Of a stretch of DNA of 64,000 nt, positions 34,762 to 43,442 are shown one piece after another. The first letter of the stretch is position 1, and each line of letters opens with the position of its first letter. Below the pieces are notes generated by a model. The model saw nothing but the letters and a program-made list of their open reading frames with translations, did no database searches and had not been told where the DNA came from. The stretch lies in assembly GCF_040362765.1 (NCBI RefSeq), contig NZ_BAABWK010000001.1:186001-250000 (forward strand), given 5' to 3'. The stretch comes from Pyruvatibacter sp. HU-CL02332. Its GTDB lineage: Bacteria > Pseudomonadota > Alphaproteobacteria > CGMCC-115125. The position numbers and the translations under genes were made by a program.

Positions 34762-35901
34762 ATGGGTGACATTGTACTTTCAGCGGGTATCCGCTCCAAC
34801 CTTCTGAGCATTCAGAACACCGCGAAGCTTCTTGATCAGACGCAGACGCGTCTGGCAACCGGACTAAAGGTCAACGGTGCCATTGACGATCCCACGGCCT
34901 TCTTTACGGCTCAGGGCTTGAACAATCGGGCACGTGATCTGGAGTCTTTGCTGTCATCGATGGATCAGGCCGTTCAGACACTGGACGCAGCAGATCAGGG
35001 CATCAAGTCGGTCATCAAGCTGATTGAAAACGCCAAAGCAACCGCCAACCAGGCACTTGTGACAAAGATCAAAGCCTCAACGGCAACGAGCACCAACTCA
35101 ACCGCCTTTACCGGAACACAAACCATCAGCACCATTGCTGGCGTGGACAATGGCGACAGCTTCACCATTCAGGTCGGCACAGCAGCGGCAGTAACTGTCA
35201 ATATTGCAGCGACCAACCAGGCTGTTTCGGTCATTCTTGCCAGCCTTTCAGGCATCACAGACGTAACGGCCTATCTGACCACCGACGGCAAGATCAAGAT
35301 TGAAGCCACAAATGGCGAAGATCTGGCAATTACCGACGTATCTGGCTCAGCAGCAAACAGCCTCGGGGTTTCAGGCACATCAACCAACGGTGTGAACCGC
35401 CGCTCCTTCGAGTCTGACTTCAATGCACTGCGGACCCAGATGGACCAGTTGATCTCTGACGCATCCTACAAAGGGGTAAACCTGCTGCAGGCCACCAATG
35501 ACCTGACGGTTTTCTTCAACGAAGGTCAAACATCCAGCCTGACGATCAACTCTCGTCTGCTTGATACATCCTCCGCTGGCATGAACATTTCAGAGATTGT
35601 CTCCAAGGCTTGGGCGACGGATGGCAACATCTCCGGTGCCATTGATCAGCTCGATCAGGCCGTCATTACACTGCGGCAACAGGCGTCCACTTTCGGTGGC
35701 AACCTGTCAGTCGTGGAAACAAGGTCTGACTTTACTGAGAACATGATCAATACGCTGGTCGGCGGCGCGTCTAATCTGACAATCGCTGATACAAACGAAG
35801 AAGGCGCAAACCTTCTGGCCTTGCAGACCCGTCAGTCCCTGGGTACCACCGCCCTTTCACTGGCATCGCAGGCAGATCAGAACGTGCTGCAGCTCTTCTA
35901 G
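34762..35901 (+). CDS. Flagellin 1
   Basis: The 379-residue filament subunit is exported by the flagellar type III system. The N-terminal helix (about 1-100) contains SGIRSNLLSIQNTAKLLDQT-like text, here SAGIRSNLLSIQNTAKLLDQ, with ATGLKVNGAIDDPTAFFTAQ. A surface insertion of about 100 residues (about 115-215) resembles the flagellin hook IN motif (NGDSFTIQVGTAAAVTVNIA). The C-terminal helix ends LLALQTRQSLGTTALSLASQ then ADQNVLQLF. It is 30-40% longer than Caulobacter flagellins because of the insertion. It is paralogous to the next gene, with the same length. Controlled by a sigma-54-like promoter and followed by its own terminator. Confidence 0.96.
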   Translation: MGDIVLSAGIRSNLLSIQNTAKLLDQTQTRLATGLKVNGAIDDPTAFFTAQGLNNRARDLESLLSSMDQAVQTLDAADQGIKSVIKLIENAKATANQALVTKIKASTATSTNSTAFTGTQTISTIAGVDNGDSFTIQVGTAAAVTVNIAATNQAVSVILASLSGITDVTAYLTTDGKIKIEATNGEDLAITDVSGSAANSLGVSGTSTNGVNRRSFESDFNALRTQMDQLISDASYKGVNLLQATNDLTVFFNEGQTSSLTINSRLLDTSSAGMNISEIVSKAWATDGNISGAIDQLDQAVITLRQQASTFGGNLSVVETRSDFTENMINTLVGGASNLTIADTNEEGANLLALQTRQSLGTTALSLASQADQNVLQLF

Positions 35902-35924
35902 TAGCGCTTTCAGCAAAAAATCAG

Positions 35925-35956
35925 GGCGGCTGCACTTTTTTGCAGCCGCCTTTTTT
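35925..35956 (+). terminator. Terminator after flagellin 1
   Basis: GGCGGCTGCA and TGCAGCCGCC (10-bp perfect arms) enclose a CTTTTT loop, followed by TTTTTT. It separates transcription of the two flagellin genes. Confidence 0.9.
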
Positions 35957-36071
35957 GTTTGTTTTCTGCGGATCTGCGCAATACCAGGCAACAAAGACAA
36001 CGGGACTTACCAAGCCTGTTGGATTGCAGTAACTCCCCCTTAAGACCTTTCCGCCACTGTGATCCTCGACA

Positions 36072-36122
36072 CCTCAGAAAGAGGGTCAGTTACATAGTCT
36101 TCCTAGGAAAGGAACTCAGTTC
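36072..36122 (+). promoter_or_regulatory. Structured leader and ribosome site of flagellin 2
   Basis: A hairpin CCTC-AGAAA-GAGG (36072-36084) is followed by the perfect palindrome TTCCTAGGAA (36100-36109) covering the ribosome site AGGAAAGG, and then GAACT-C-AGTTC (36112-36122) abutting the ATG. Confidence 0.5.
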
Positions 36123-37262
36123 ATGAGTGAAATTGCTCTCTCCAGCGCCCTGCGCTCGAACCTTAACTCTCTCCAGAACACGGCGTCTTTGCTTTCTCAG
36201 ACTCAGGAACGTCTTTCGACGGGCCTGCGTGTGAACAGCGCTATTGATAACCCGACGTCATTCTTCACTGCTGCCGGCCTGAACAACCGTGCACAGGATC
36301 TGTCTGCTCTTTCTGATGACATCGGCCTTGCTGTTGACACACTGAAAGCTGCCGACGACGGCATCAAGGCGATCACGACACTCGTTGAGAACCTTAAGTC
36401 CACTGCCAACGAAGCTCTGACAACAAAGATTGCTTCTTCTTCTGCAACCAGCACGAACTCAACTGCGTTCACTGGTGCACAGACGATTTCAACAATCTCT
36501 GGTGTCGACAACGGCGACAGCTTCACCATTCAGGTGGGCACTGCTGCTGCTGTCACGATCAACGTTGCTGCAACCAACCAGTCTGTTACTGCTCTTATCA
36601 CCAGCATCTCCGGCATCTCTGGCGTAACTGCCTCGCTGACGTCTGACGGTAAGATCAAGATTGAAGGCACAAGCGGCGAAGATCTTGTGATTGCTGACGT
36701 TTCTGGTTCAGCTGCCAACTCACTGGGCGTTTCAGGTACGAAGACAAACGGCACAAACCGTAACTCTTTCGTGACTGACTTCAACAGCCTGCGTACGCAG
36801 ATTGACCAGTTGGCTGGTGACGCATCCTTCAAGGGTGTGAACCTTCTTCAGGCCAACAATGACCTGACAGTGGCCTTTAACGAAGACCAGTCTTCCAGCC
36901 TGACGATTTCGTCCAAGCTGCTTGACACATCTTCCGGCGGCCTGAACGTCTCTGCTGCTACGAACAGCGCTTTCGCAACTGACAGCAACATCGACGCTGC
37001 TGTTGCTGAGCTGGACGCCGCGGTGAGCACGCTTCGTGCACAGTCTTCTTCGTTCGGTAACAACCTGTCGATCGTGGAAAACCGTCAGGACTTCACGTCC
37101 AACCTGATCAAGACACTCGAAACAGGTGCTGGCAAGCTCACCCTCGCCGACACCAACCTTGAAGGTGCAAACCTGCTTGCCCTTCAGACACGTCAGTCAC
37201 TGGGTACCACGGCTCTGTCCCTGGCTTCTCAGTCCGACCAGAACGTCCTGCGTCTGTTCTAA
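36123..37262 (+). CDS. Flagellin 2
   Basis: The 379-residue flagellin has the same architecture as flagellin 1: N-terminal helix SSALRSNLNSLQNTASLLSQ, RLSTGLRVNSAIDNPTSFFT, a central insertion (about 115-215) almost identical in sequence to that of flagellin 1, and C-terminal LLALQTRQSLGTTALSLASQ then SDQNVLRLF. Its codons differ from the paralogue: GCT, TCT and CGT are frequent where flagellin 1 uses GCA/GCG and TCA, the pattern of a very highly expressed gene. I see no sigma-54 element or FlbD-type palindrome upstream. It may be the major filament subunit, with flagellin 1 a minor or hook-proximal one; this is inferred. Confidence 0.96.
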   Translation: MSEIALSSALRSNLNSLQNTASLLSQTQERLSTGLRVNSAIDNPTSFFTAAGLNNRAQDLSALSDDIGLAVDTLKAADDGIKAITTLVENLKSTANEALTTKIASSSATSTNSTAFTGAQTISTISGVDNGDSFTIQVGTAAAVTINVAATNQSVTALITSISGISGVTASLTSDGKIKIEGTSGEDLVIADVSGSAANSLGVSGTKTNGTNRNSFVTDFNSLRTQIDQLAGDASFKGVNLLQANNDLTVAFNEDQSSSLTISSKLLDTSSGGLNVSAATNSAFATDSNIDAAVAELDAAVSTLRAQSSSFGNNLSIVENRQDFTSNLIKTLETGAGKLTLADTNLEGANLLALQTRQSLGTTALSLASQSDQNVLRLF

Positions 37263-37319
37263 TCAGACCAACAGGCGGCCTAGCCACGAAGGCGAAGCCA
37301 TCTGGTTATCGAATACGGG

Positions 37320-37349
37320 AAACGGCGGTGCAGAAGCACCGCCGTTTTT
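37320..37349 (+). terminator. Terminator after flagellin 2
   Basis: AAACGGCGGTGC and GCACCGCCGTTT (12-bp arms) enclose the loop AGAA, with a TTTTT run. It is a strong Rho-independent terminator. Confidence 0.9.
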
Positions 37350-37457
37350 CTTTGTCGATCTGCGGGTTTCATTGAAGCAAAGCCTGTCAGTGCGCTTGCC
37401 CTATACTGTGGAGGTCCGAATCAATGCGTGACCTGCCCCACAACCCGGAGAGACACC

Positions 37458-37871
37458 ATGGCCCTCAAAATCGAGCTCAAGCCCGGCGAACGCTTCATTC
37501 TGGGCAACGCAGTCATTACCAATGACGACCAGCGGACCCGCCTGTTCGTTGAAGGCTCTGCACCCATTCTGCGCGAGAAGGACATCATGCGCGCTGAAGA
37601 CGCAGACAGCCCCTGCAAACGGCTCTATTTGGCTGTTCAGCTTATGTATCTGAGCAACGACCCGTCAGATCAGCACAGCGTCTATTTCAAGCTCACCAAT
37701 GACATCATCAAGGCAGCACCTAGCACCCTTGAGTACATTGAGCGCATGAACAATCAAATCTTAACCGGCGCATTCTATAAAGCTCTTAAGGAAGCAAAGA
37801 AGCTCATCAAGTATGAGCAGGAGCTCATGTCGAATGCACAATCCGGCGCAGGCCTACGGGAAGACAGCTAA
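37458..37871 (+). CDS. flbT: Flagellin mRNA regulator FlbT
   Basis: FlbT in Caulobacter binds the 5' leader of flagellin mRNA and promotes its decay when the hook is incomplete. The 137-residue protein has the family pattern LKPGERFILGNAVITNDDQR, FVEGSAPILREKDIMR and KRLYLAVQLMYLSND. The start MALKIELKP at 37458 follows GGAGAG; a TTG/ATG frame ten codons longer is not supported. The end overlaps flaF by 38 bases. Confidence 0.93.
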   Translation: MALKIELKPGERFILGNAVITNDDQRTRLFVEGSAPILREKDIMRAEDADSPCKRLYLAVQLMYLSNDPSDQHSVYFKLTNDIIKAAPSTLEYIERMNNQILTGAFYKALKEAKKLIKYEQELMSNAQSGAGLREDS

Positions 37872-38202
37872 AGTTGTTGCCAACCCGCGTGAACACGAAG
37901 CCAATCTGCTCACCAAGGCTGCGCAGCAGCTCATGGCTGTCAAAGATCCGTTTGAGCCGCGCAGCGACGCATTCCGCAACGCATTGATTTACAATCGCAA
38001 GCTATGGAGCATCTTTGCAGGCTCTGTGACCGGCGACGACAACCCCCTTCCCGATCCGATCAAGCAGAACATTGCCAATCTCGGTATTTTTATTCTCAAG
38101 CACACAGTGTCTGTCCAGGCGAGCCCTTCACCTGAGAAGCTTGATGTGCTGATCAATATCAATCGCGAAATTGCAGCCGGCCTCTATCAGCGCCCGGCGT
38201 AG
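37834..38202 (+). CDS. flaF: Flagellar biosynthesis regulator FlaF
   Basis: FlaF is a small cytoplasmic factor needed for flagellin synthesis and secretion, acting opposite to FlbT in Caulobacter. The 122-residue protein begins MHNPAQAYGKTAKVVANPRE and contains RNALIYNRKLWSIFAGSVTG and LPDPIKQNIANLGIFILKHT, conserved in FlaF. The ATG at 37834 lies inside the flbT 3' end, so translation is probably coupled. A bidirectional terminator follows. Confidence 0.93.
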   Translation: MHNPAQAYGKTAKVVANPREHEANLLTKAAQQLMAVKDPFEPRSDAFRNALIYNRKLWSIFAGSVTGDDNPLPDPIKQNIANLGIFILKHTVSVQASPSPEKLDVLININREIAAGLYQRPA

Positions 38203-38223
38203 CAACGTCACACACCACACACA

Positions 38224-38259
38224 AAAAGAGGCGCTGCTCATCAAAGCAGCGCCTCTTTT
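38224..38259. terminator. Bidirectional terminator between flaF and flgL
   Basis: AAAAGAGGCGCTGC and GCAGCGCCTCTTTT (14-bp arms) enclose an 8-base loop. With A-runs on one side and T-runs on the other, it can stop both the flbT-flaF and the flgE-flgK-flgL transcripts. Confidence 0.88.
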
Positions 38260-38287
38260 GTTTGGGCCGGCTGAAAGTCTGCCGCCG

Positions 38288-39781
38288 CTAGATGTAACTG
38301 GTCAGCGTCAGCCGTGAGACAATGGACGTCGCCTGGAAGCTGGCCGTAAGCTGATTGTTCAGCTGCAGGATCATCGTCCCAACCTCATTCGTGTCCGCAT
38401 TCTCGGACTTTGCTAGCAGCACTTGCGTGGCATTGATGGTCCGCTCATGACGGTCCTTGGTGGCCGCCAGGCTGCTTTCCTTCAGACCAAGCTGCGTGCG
38501 CACATCTGCCAGGGACGTCGTATCCTTGAAGGCAAATTTCGAACCTGTACGCTGCGTTGTCTCGTTGTAGGCACGCTGCGAGAGCGCGTCTGTGTTATCA
38601 AACTCAAGCGCAGACAGAACAGCAAGCGCCTTGACCGTATCGCGCGTTGGGCCCTCATCGGCACGGGTTGCATACCCAATAGTACGACCATCATCGATCT
38701 TCGCCAGTGCGCTATTGCGGATCGGTGTTGTTGCCGTATCGCCCTTATACCAGAACACTGTGTCCGTCGTTGTTGCATCCACAACGCCTGTCGCAGTCGC
38801 AAAGGGAGGACCGTCAACACGCTTTGGTGGGTTGCCAGCGTCATACTCAAAAAACTCGGTCGCCGCCCTCTGTGCGCTGGCTGCCTTCAATGATGTCTGC
38901 GCCAGCACTTCAACGTCTCGCGCAAGTGCAGTCTGGAAATTGGCCGCTGTCGCATTGGCATCGGCACCGACAAGAAACTCGCCTTCTTTTGGCGTGCCAC
39001 TCTCAATAGCCACAAGAGACAGGGTCTCCGTAGTGCCGTCCGGCAGCGTGAAGGATACATCCAGCTTCTGACCTGCGGTGGGAAGCGGCGCGCCAAACGC
39101 AACCGTCAGAGCCTGCGGAGCACCGGCAATGCCAGCCGTAACATTGTTCAGGTCCGTGGATACGGCGCTGAACTTGAGACCAAATGGCGGTGCGTTGTCC
39201 TCAGTGACAGTCACCGTATTGGCACCAGGAACCGGAATGGACAGGCGACCACGATTGTCTGCCCCCAGGTCAGCCTGGGCACGCTCGGAAACAATCTGCT
39301 TGAAACCGGCGAGACCGACATCGCCGTTGATGACCTTTTCATAAACCTCAACGGGCTGCGTCTGCGTAGCTGCCCCACCAAACAGGTGACGACCACCAAT
39401 GTCTGTGTTGAGCACGGCCAGCGTCTCTTCCAGACGCTCCTTCGCTGTAAACTGAAGCTGCGTCTGCTTGCCATCCAGCGTTTCATAACCGGATGTCAGC
39501 GACGCCGTGCGCATCTCTGCTGCAATATCATCAATGCGCGACAGACCCTGCTGCATTGTGGTGAGACGAAGCTGTGTCTGATCAATCGTGCGCACATACC
39601 CATTCATCTCACTGAGTTCTGCGCGCAGGTTCAACACCAGCGACGCATCTACGCCCAGGCCGGAATGGGTCTGTGATTTCTTGCCCGTCGCCAGCTGCGT
39701 CTGCAGATCCGTAAGCTGGAGCTGCATGGTCTTGATCTGATCGCGCGCTGTAAGCGACTGAAGAAGTGAGGGAACCTGCAT
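38288..39781 (-). CDS. flgL: Hook-filament junction protein FlgL (HAP3)
   Basis: The 497-residue protein has the flagellin-like N-terminal helix (TARDQIKTMQLQLTDLQTQL, then ATGKKSQTHSGLGVDASLVL), the GGRHLFGGA motif near residue 130 and a C-terminal helix ending LTASFQATSIVSRLTLTSYI. It is much longer than enteric FlgL (317) because of a variable central domain (about 170-390). It forms the second layer of the hook-filament junction. Third gene of the flgE-flgK-flgL run. Confidence 0.92.
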   Translation of the reverse strand: MQVPSLLQSLTARDQIKTMQLQLTDLQTQLATGKKSQTHSGLGVDASLVLNLRAELSEMNGYVRTIDQTQLRLTTMQQGLSRIDDIAAEMRTASLTSGYETLDGKQTQLQFTAKERLEETLAVLNTDIGGRHLFGGAATQTQPVEVYEKVINGDVGLAGFKQIVSERAQADLGADNRGRLSIPVPGANTVTVTEDNAPPFGLKFSAVSTDLNNVTAGIAGAPQALTVAFGAPLPTAGQKLDVSFTLPDGTTETLSLVAIESGTPKEGEFLVGADANATAANFQTALARDVEVLAQTSLKAASAQRAATEFFEYDAGNPPKRVDGPPFATATGVVDATTTDTVFWYKGDTATTPIRNSALAKIDDGRTIGYATRADEGPTRDTVKALAVLSALEFDNTDALSQRAYNETTQRTGSKFAFKDTTSLADVRTQLGLKESSLAATKDRHERTINATQVLLAKSENADTNEVGTMILQLNNQLTASFQATSIVSRLTLTSYI

Positions 39782-39802
39782 GGGTCTCTTCCTACCTGTC
39801 CG

Positions 39803-41683
39803 CTATCGCAGGATGTTGCCGAGCAGGGACATCATTTCCTGCACTGCTGACATCACCCGCGCATTTGCGGCATACGCATTTTGCAGCAAAAGAAGCTGCG
39901 CCATTTCATCATCTATCGATACGCCCGTGGTGCCCTGGACCTTTTCTTCAAGTCCAAGCTGAACAACCTTCTGACTATCAAGTGCCCGATTGGCGAGCAC
40001 CACTTCATTGGCCTGAAAAGACACTACGCGACGGGCAAACTCATCCACGCCACCCGCGAACGGCTGGCCGGTACCGCCAATGCCGGTTGCCGGGTCAAAC
40101 TCGCGTGCCGTACCAGTGAGACGATTGAGCAACTCGGTAGGACGGGCCGGATCACCAGCATCCGTTGCCGGAGAGGTTGAATAAACAACCAGAGAGGAAG
40201 GATCAGCGCGTACATTCGCATTCAATGAAATGCGGCTGGCAAACCCAACCTTCTGACGTGCGCCATCCTGGAAGTTCGTGTAAGCCGCCTGTGCATTTGC
40301 ACCATCAACAAAGAGTGGCAATGCGGTGCCACCATCAATCAATCCGGTGGCCGTAACGGTCGCAGTGACAGCATCAACATCCGTTGTCGCCCCAACGCCG
40401 TCGTCAACGATGCGAAGCGTTGTGCCGGCCGGGTTGGATGTATCAATATTGATGCTGGCGGCGGCAAGCGCCGCATCAAGGTTTGTCGCAAATGTCGCGG
40501 CACTCCCACCCCACGCAACACCGACAACGGTATCATTTGCATTGGGAGTAACAGTGTTTGCCAGCGGCAGCGCGGTTGCATCATCAACACGGATGATGGT
40601 GACCTGACGCTGCGTGCCGCCCGGTGTCTCAGTATATGTGAGGTTGATGCTGTCGCCATTCTGAAGCGCCGCAATATCAACATCAAAGCCGGCAGGCGGA
40701 CCAGCAACCGCAGCCGATGTCACTGTCGTCTCCGACATGGACTTGGCCAGGTTATGGGCAATTTCATCAAGCTGGGACTGCGCCTCGACAAGGGTCTTGT
40801 CGCGCATGTCCACCAGACCGGCAATCTTGCCTTCGCGGATCGTTCCATCGCGCAGAAGGTCAATCGGGGCTGACCCACCAACCTGCAAGGTGACAGTGCC
40901 AACCCCACGCAGCGTAGGGTCAGAATTATAGAAAGACGACGCATTGAGCGTCGGATGTTCATCGAAGGATAGCGAAGCAGGCTGCGTATCCAACAGCAGG
41001 TTGCCGCCATTGGTGAACACGGAAATTCGTCCACCTTCGCGCTCCACCGTGCGGATATCCATCAGGGAAGCCAGCTCACGAACCGCCATGTCCCGCTCGT
41101 CCTGAAGGTCGGCTACGGAGCCTGCCTGATTTGCTGAAATCTTCAGATTGAGATCATGGATCTTGGCCAGCGCACCATTCGCCTGTGAGACCGCATCCTC
41201 AAGCCGACGCTCCGTTTCGCGGCGCATCTGCTGAATTTCGTCCGACAGACGATTGAGCTCAACGGTCAGCTCTTCAGCTGCGGCAAGAGTCGCTTCACGG
41301 GTAACAGTGGATTCTGGTGTCGTTGCCAGATCCTGAAAAGCTGTCCCCAGCCGTGTCACATAGGACGCGATGGAAGTTTCGCTATCGGGCGTGCCGAACA
41401 TCTGGTCCACCCGAGTCAGAAATTCAGACCGCACTTCCAGTTTGGCATTAACGCCGGAAGACCGCTGCAGCTGACCGAACAGATAGTTGTCCACCTCGCG
41501 CACGGCCGCCCGCACGGACACACCAATACCCTCGCCGCCCGCCAGCGCATTGCTCTGGCCGACAGTCTTCCGCGTATAGCCTTCCGTCGTCGCGTTGGCG
41601 ATGTTGCGCGCAGCAAGATCGACAGCGGACTGATTGGCCTTGAGCCCGGAAACGGCGGCATTGAGGGCGGTTGAAAGGGACAT
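39803..41683 (-). CDS. flgK: Hook-filament junction protein FlgK (HAP1)
   Basis: The 626-residue protein begins MSLSTALNAAVSGLKANQSA, with ARNIANATTEGYTRKTVGQS as the hook-family motif and the FlgK-type coiled coil (about 140-190). A central variable part (about 340-480) has a flagellin-IN-like repeat (NGDSINLTYTETPGGTQRQV). The C-terminal helix is GVSIDDEMAQLLLLQNAYAA then NARVMSAVQEMMSLLGNI. It joins the hook to FlgL and the filament. It lies 71 bp after flgE and 21 bp before flgL. Confidence 0.95.
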   Translation of the reverse strand: MSLSTALNAAVSGLKANQSAVDLAARNIANATTEGYTRKTVGQSNALAGGEGIGVSVRAAVREVDNYLFGQLQRSSGVNAKLEVRSEFLTRVDQMFGTPDSETSIASYVTRLGTAFQDLATTPESTVTREATLAAAEELTVELNRLSDEIQQMRRETERRLEDAVSQANGALAKIHDLNLKISANQAGSVADLQDERDMAVRELASLMDIRTVEREGGRISVFTNGGNLLLDTQPASLSFDEHPTLNASSFYNSDPTLRGVGTVTLQVGGSAPIDLLRDGTIREGKIAGLVDMRDKTLVEAQSQLDEIAHNLAKSMSETTVTSAAVAGPPAGFDVDIAALQNGDSINLTYTETPGGTQRQVTIIRVDDATALPLANTVTPNANDTVVGVAWGGSAATFATNLDAALAAASINIDTSNPAGTTLRIVDDGVGATTDVDAVTATVTATGLIDGGTALPLFVDGANAQAAYTNFQDGARQKVGFASRISLNANVRADPSSLVVYSTSPATDAGDPARPTELLNRLTGTAREFDPATGIGGTGQPFAGGVDEFARRVVSFQANEVVLANRALDSQKVVQLGLEEKVQGTTGVSIDDEMAQLLLLQNAYAANARVMSAVQEMMSLLGNILR

Positions 41684-41754
41684 GGACGTATCTGTGCCTG
41701 GTTGAAGGAGTGTAATCGGCAGGCGGCATCAGCCGCCTGCCGTAGAGGAGCGAA

Positions 41755-43146
41755 TTACCGCTTCATATTGAGTGTCTGCTGCACCAGTTCATCAGCCGTC
41801 GTCACGATACGTGTCGTTGCTGAGTATGCCTGCTGCGTGACGATGAGCTTGGAGAACTCGTCAGCGATATCCACGTTGGAAGACTCGCGTGCTTCTGCAA
41901 CGATTTCGCCGGATGCGCCCTGAATGGCTTCACCGGAGTCCTGCGTTGCTGCCCATGCACCACCATCAAGCTTACGCAGCTTGTTGTCGGCGTTGAACTT
42001 CACGAGCGTCACTTCAGCCAGATCAAGCTGCTTGCCGTTGGTGTATGTGCCCACCACACGGCCTGCATCAGATACGGCGATGGACGCAAGCGCACCGGAT
42101 GCAAAACCATCCTGCTCAATCTCTGTCACGGATACAGCACCATTGGTGTCCGCGAACTGCGTCACCTGGTTCGAGCCATGGTTCATGGTGATGTTGCCAA
42201 GGTTGATGCCATCAACCGTCAAACCCGTAATCGTGGCAGATGTCACAGCAGGTGTGGCAACGCCGGCTGTATTGAACACATAGGCCTGGCCCACATTGTT
42301 CCATTTGGCAGCCGTACCTGTGGCCGTTGTGCTGGTTTGATAGAACAGGTTCCACGTATCCGCGCCACCTGCCTGACCGGCACCGTTGCCAGCATTGTTC
42401 ACTTTGGCCCACCGAAGCTCGACGTTCACCGGGTTACCGATTGAATCGTAGGTCGTAATGGCACCACCAGCGAGGGAGCGGTCGAGGAACAGCTGCTCGT
42501 CCTGCGCCTGCACAAAGCCGTCGCCACCGAATGTGGAGGGGTTGTTGGTGAAGGTCGCATCCAGCATCAGTTCCGAGTTGGCAGTGTTGGCATCAGCCAC
42601 AACTGTCTTGGGGAAGGATGCAAGGTTGGCGGTGTAGTCAATCGTGGTGGACTGCTTGGCCGAGATGAAATCGCTTTCAATCTGAATGCGGCTCGGCACA
42701 TCACCGACCTTGTTACCCGTCAGTGGATTGATCTCAACACCCTGCAGGTAATAGCCGGCACCATTCTGGAGATAGCCGAACCGATCCACTTCAAAGTCAC
42801 CACGACGGGTGTAGTAGTCGATCTGGTTGAACACTGGCTTGTTGTCCAATGTGGCAACCCGCTCAGACACCATGAAGTACCCATCGCCATTGATGGCCAT
42901 GTGCGTTGGCACCTGGGCCGCTTCCAGAGCGCCCTGCACCGTATTGGTGAAACGGGCCTCTGCCAGCACCGTGCCCGGTGCATTGTTGCGCGAGGACGCA
43001 AAGGTCACGAGGTCGCGAAAATTGGTTTCCGTACGCTTGAACCCGATGGTCTGCGAGTTGGCGATATTGTCCGAGATATGGCCCAGAGCCTTGGAATTGG
43101 CTTTGAGGCCGGTCACGGCGGTGGTCATTGCACCGAAGATTGTCAT
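41755..43146 (-). CDS. flgE: Flagellar hook protein FlgE
   Basis: The 463-residue protein is the universal-joint subunit. It begins MTIFGAMTTAVTGLKANSKA, with DNIANSQTIGFKRTETNFRD as the hook motif, MAINGDGYFMVSERVATLDN and GDFEVDRFGYLQNGAGYYLQ as conserved D1 segments, and the C-terminal helix EFSKLIVTQQAYSATTRIVT. The start at 43146 follows a GGAGGG site; a frame reaching 43326 runs through the promoter and is rejected. First gene of flgE-flgK-flgL. Confidence 0.95.
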   Translation of the reverse strand: MTIFGAMTTAVTGLKANSKALGHISDNIANSQTIGFKRTETNFRDLVTFASSRNNAPGTVLAEARFTNTVQGALEAAQVPTHMAINGDGYFMVSERVATLDNKPVFNQIDYYTRRGDFEVDRFGYLQNGAGYYLQGVEINPLTGNKVGDVPSRIQIESDFISAKQSTTIDYTANLASFPKTVVADANTANSELMLDATFTNNPSTFGGDGFVQAQDEQLFLDRSLAGGAITTYDSIGNPVNVELRWAKVNNAGNGAGQAGGADTWNLFYQTSTTATGTAAKWNNVGQAYVFNTAGVATPAVTSATITGLTVDGINLGNITMNHGSNQVTQFADTNGAVSVTEIEQDGFASGALASIAVSDAGRVVGTYTNGKQLDLAEVTLVKFNADNKLRKLDGGAWAATQDSGEAIQGASGEIVAEARESSNVDIADEFSKLIVTQQAYSATTRIVTTADELVQQTLNMKR

Positions 43147-43217
43147 CGGATCCCTCCAGAGGACTGACACATGGCATGCACGCCAAAGCGGCATGCGGAT
43201 TAATTCAGACACACTGG

Positions 43218-43233
43218 AGCAAGCACCGGGCCA
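43218..43233 (-). promoter_or_regulatory. Sigma-54-like promoter of flgE-flgK-flgL
   Basis: The minus strand reads TGGCCC-GGTGC-TTGCT, one mismatch from TGGCAC-N5-TTGCT with correct GG/GC spacing, 72 bp upstream of the flgE start. Confidence 0.65.
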
Positions 43234-43306
43234 GACTGTTTTATGTTTATTTTCAATGACTTGGGAAGGAGCATGGCAGTGCAGGCGCAGCACTTTCTGC
43301 CCCTTG

Positions 43307-43321
43307 CGGCAGCTTTTGCCG
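43307..43321. promoter_or_regulatory. FlbD-type (ftr-like) palindrome before flgE
   Basis: CGGCA-GCTTT-TGCCG is a perfect palindrome with a 5-bp spacer, centred about 81 bp upstream of the sigma-54-like -24 element on the minus strand. Confidence 0.6.
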
Positions 43322-43442
43322 GGCAATTTCGCGCAAATGACACGGCGTCATGCCGCTTGCCCCGCAGCGCTTGCCCCCTTAGGTTTGCGCCCGTTCGAAA
43401 ATCTTACTGACTTATTACCAACACAACTGGCAGGACTTGTTG

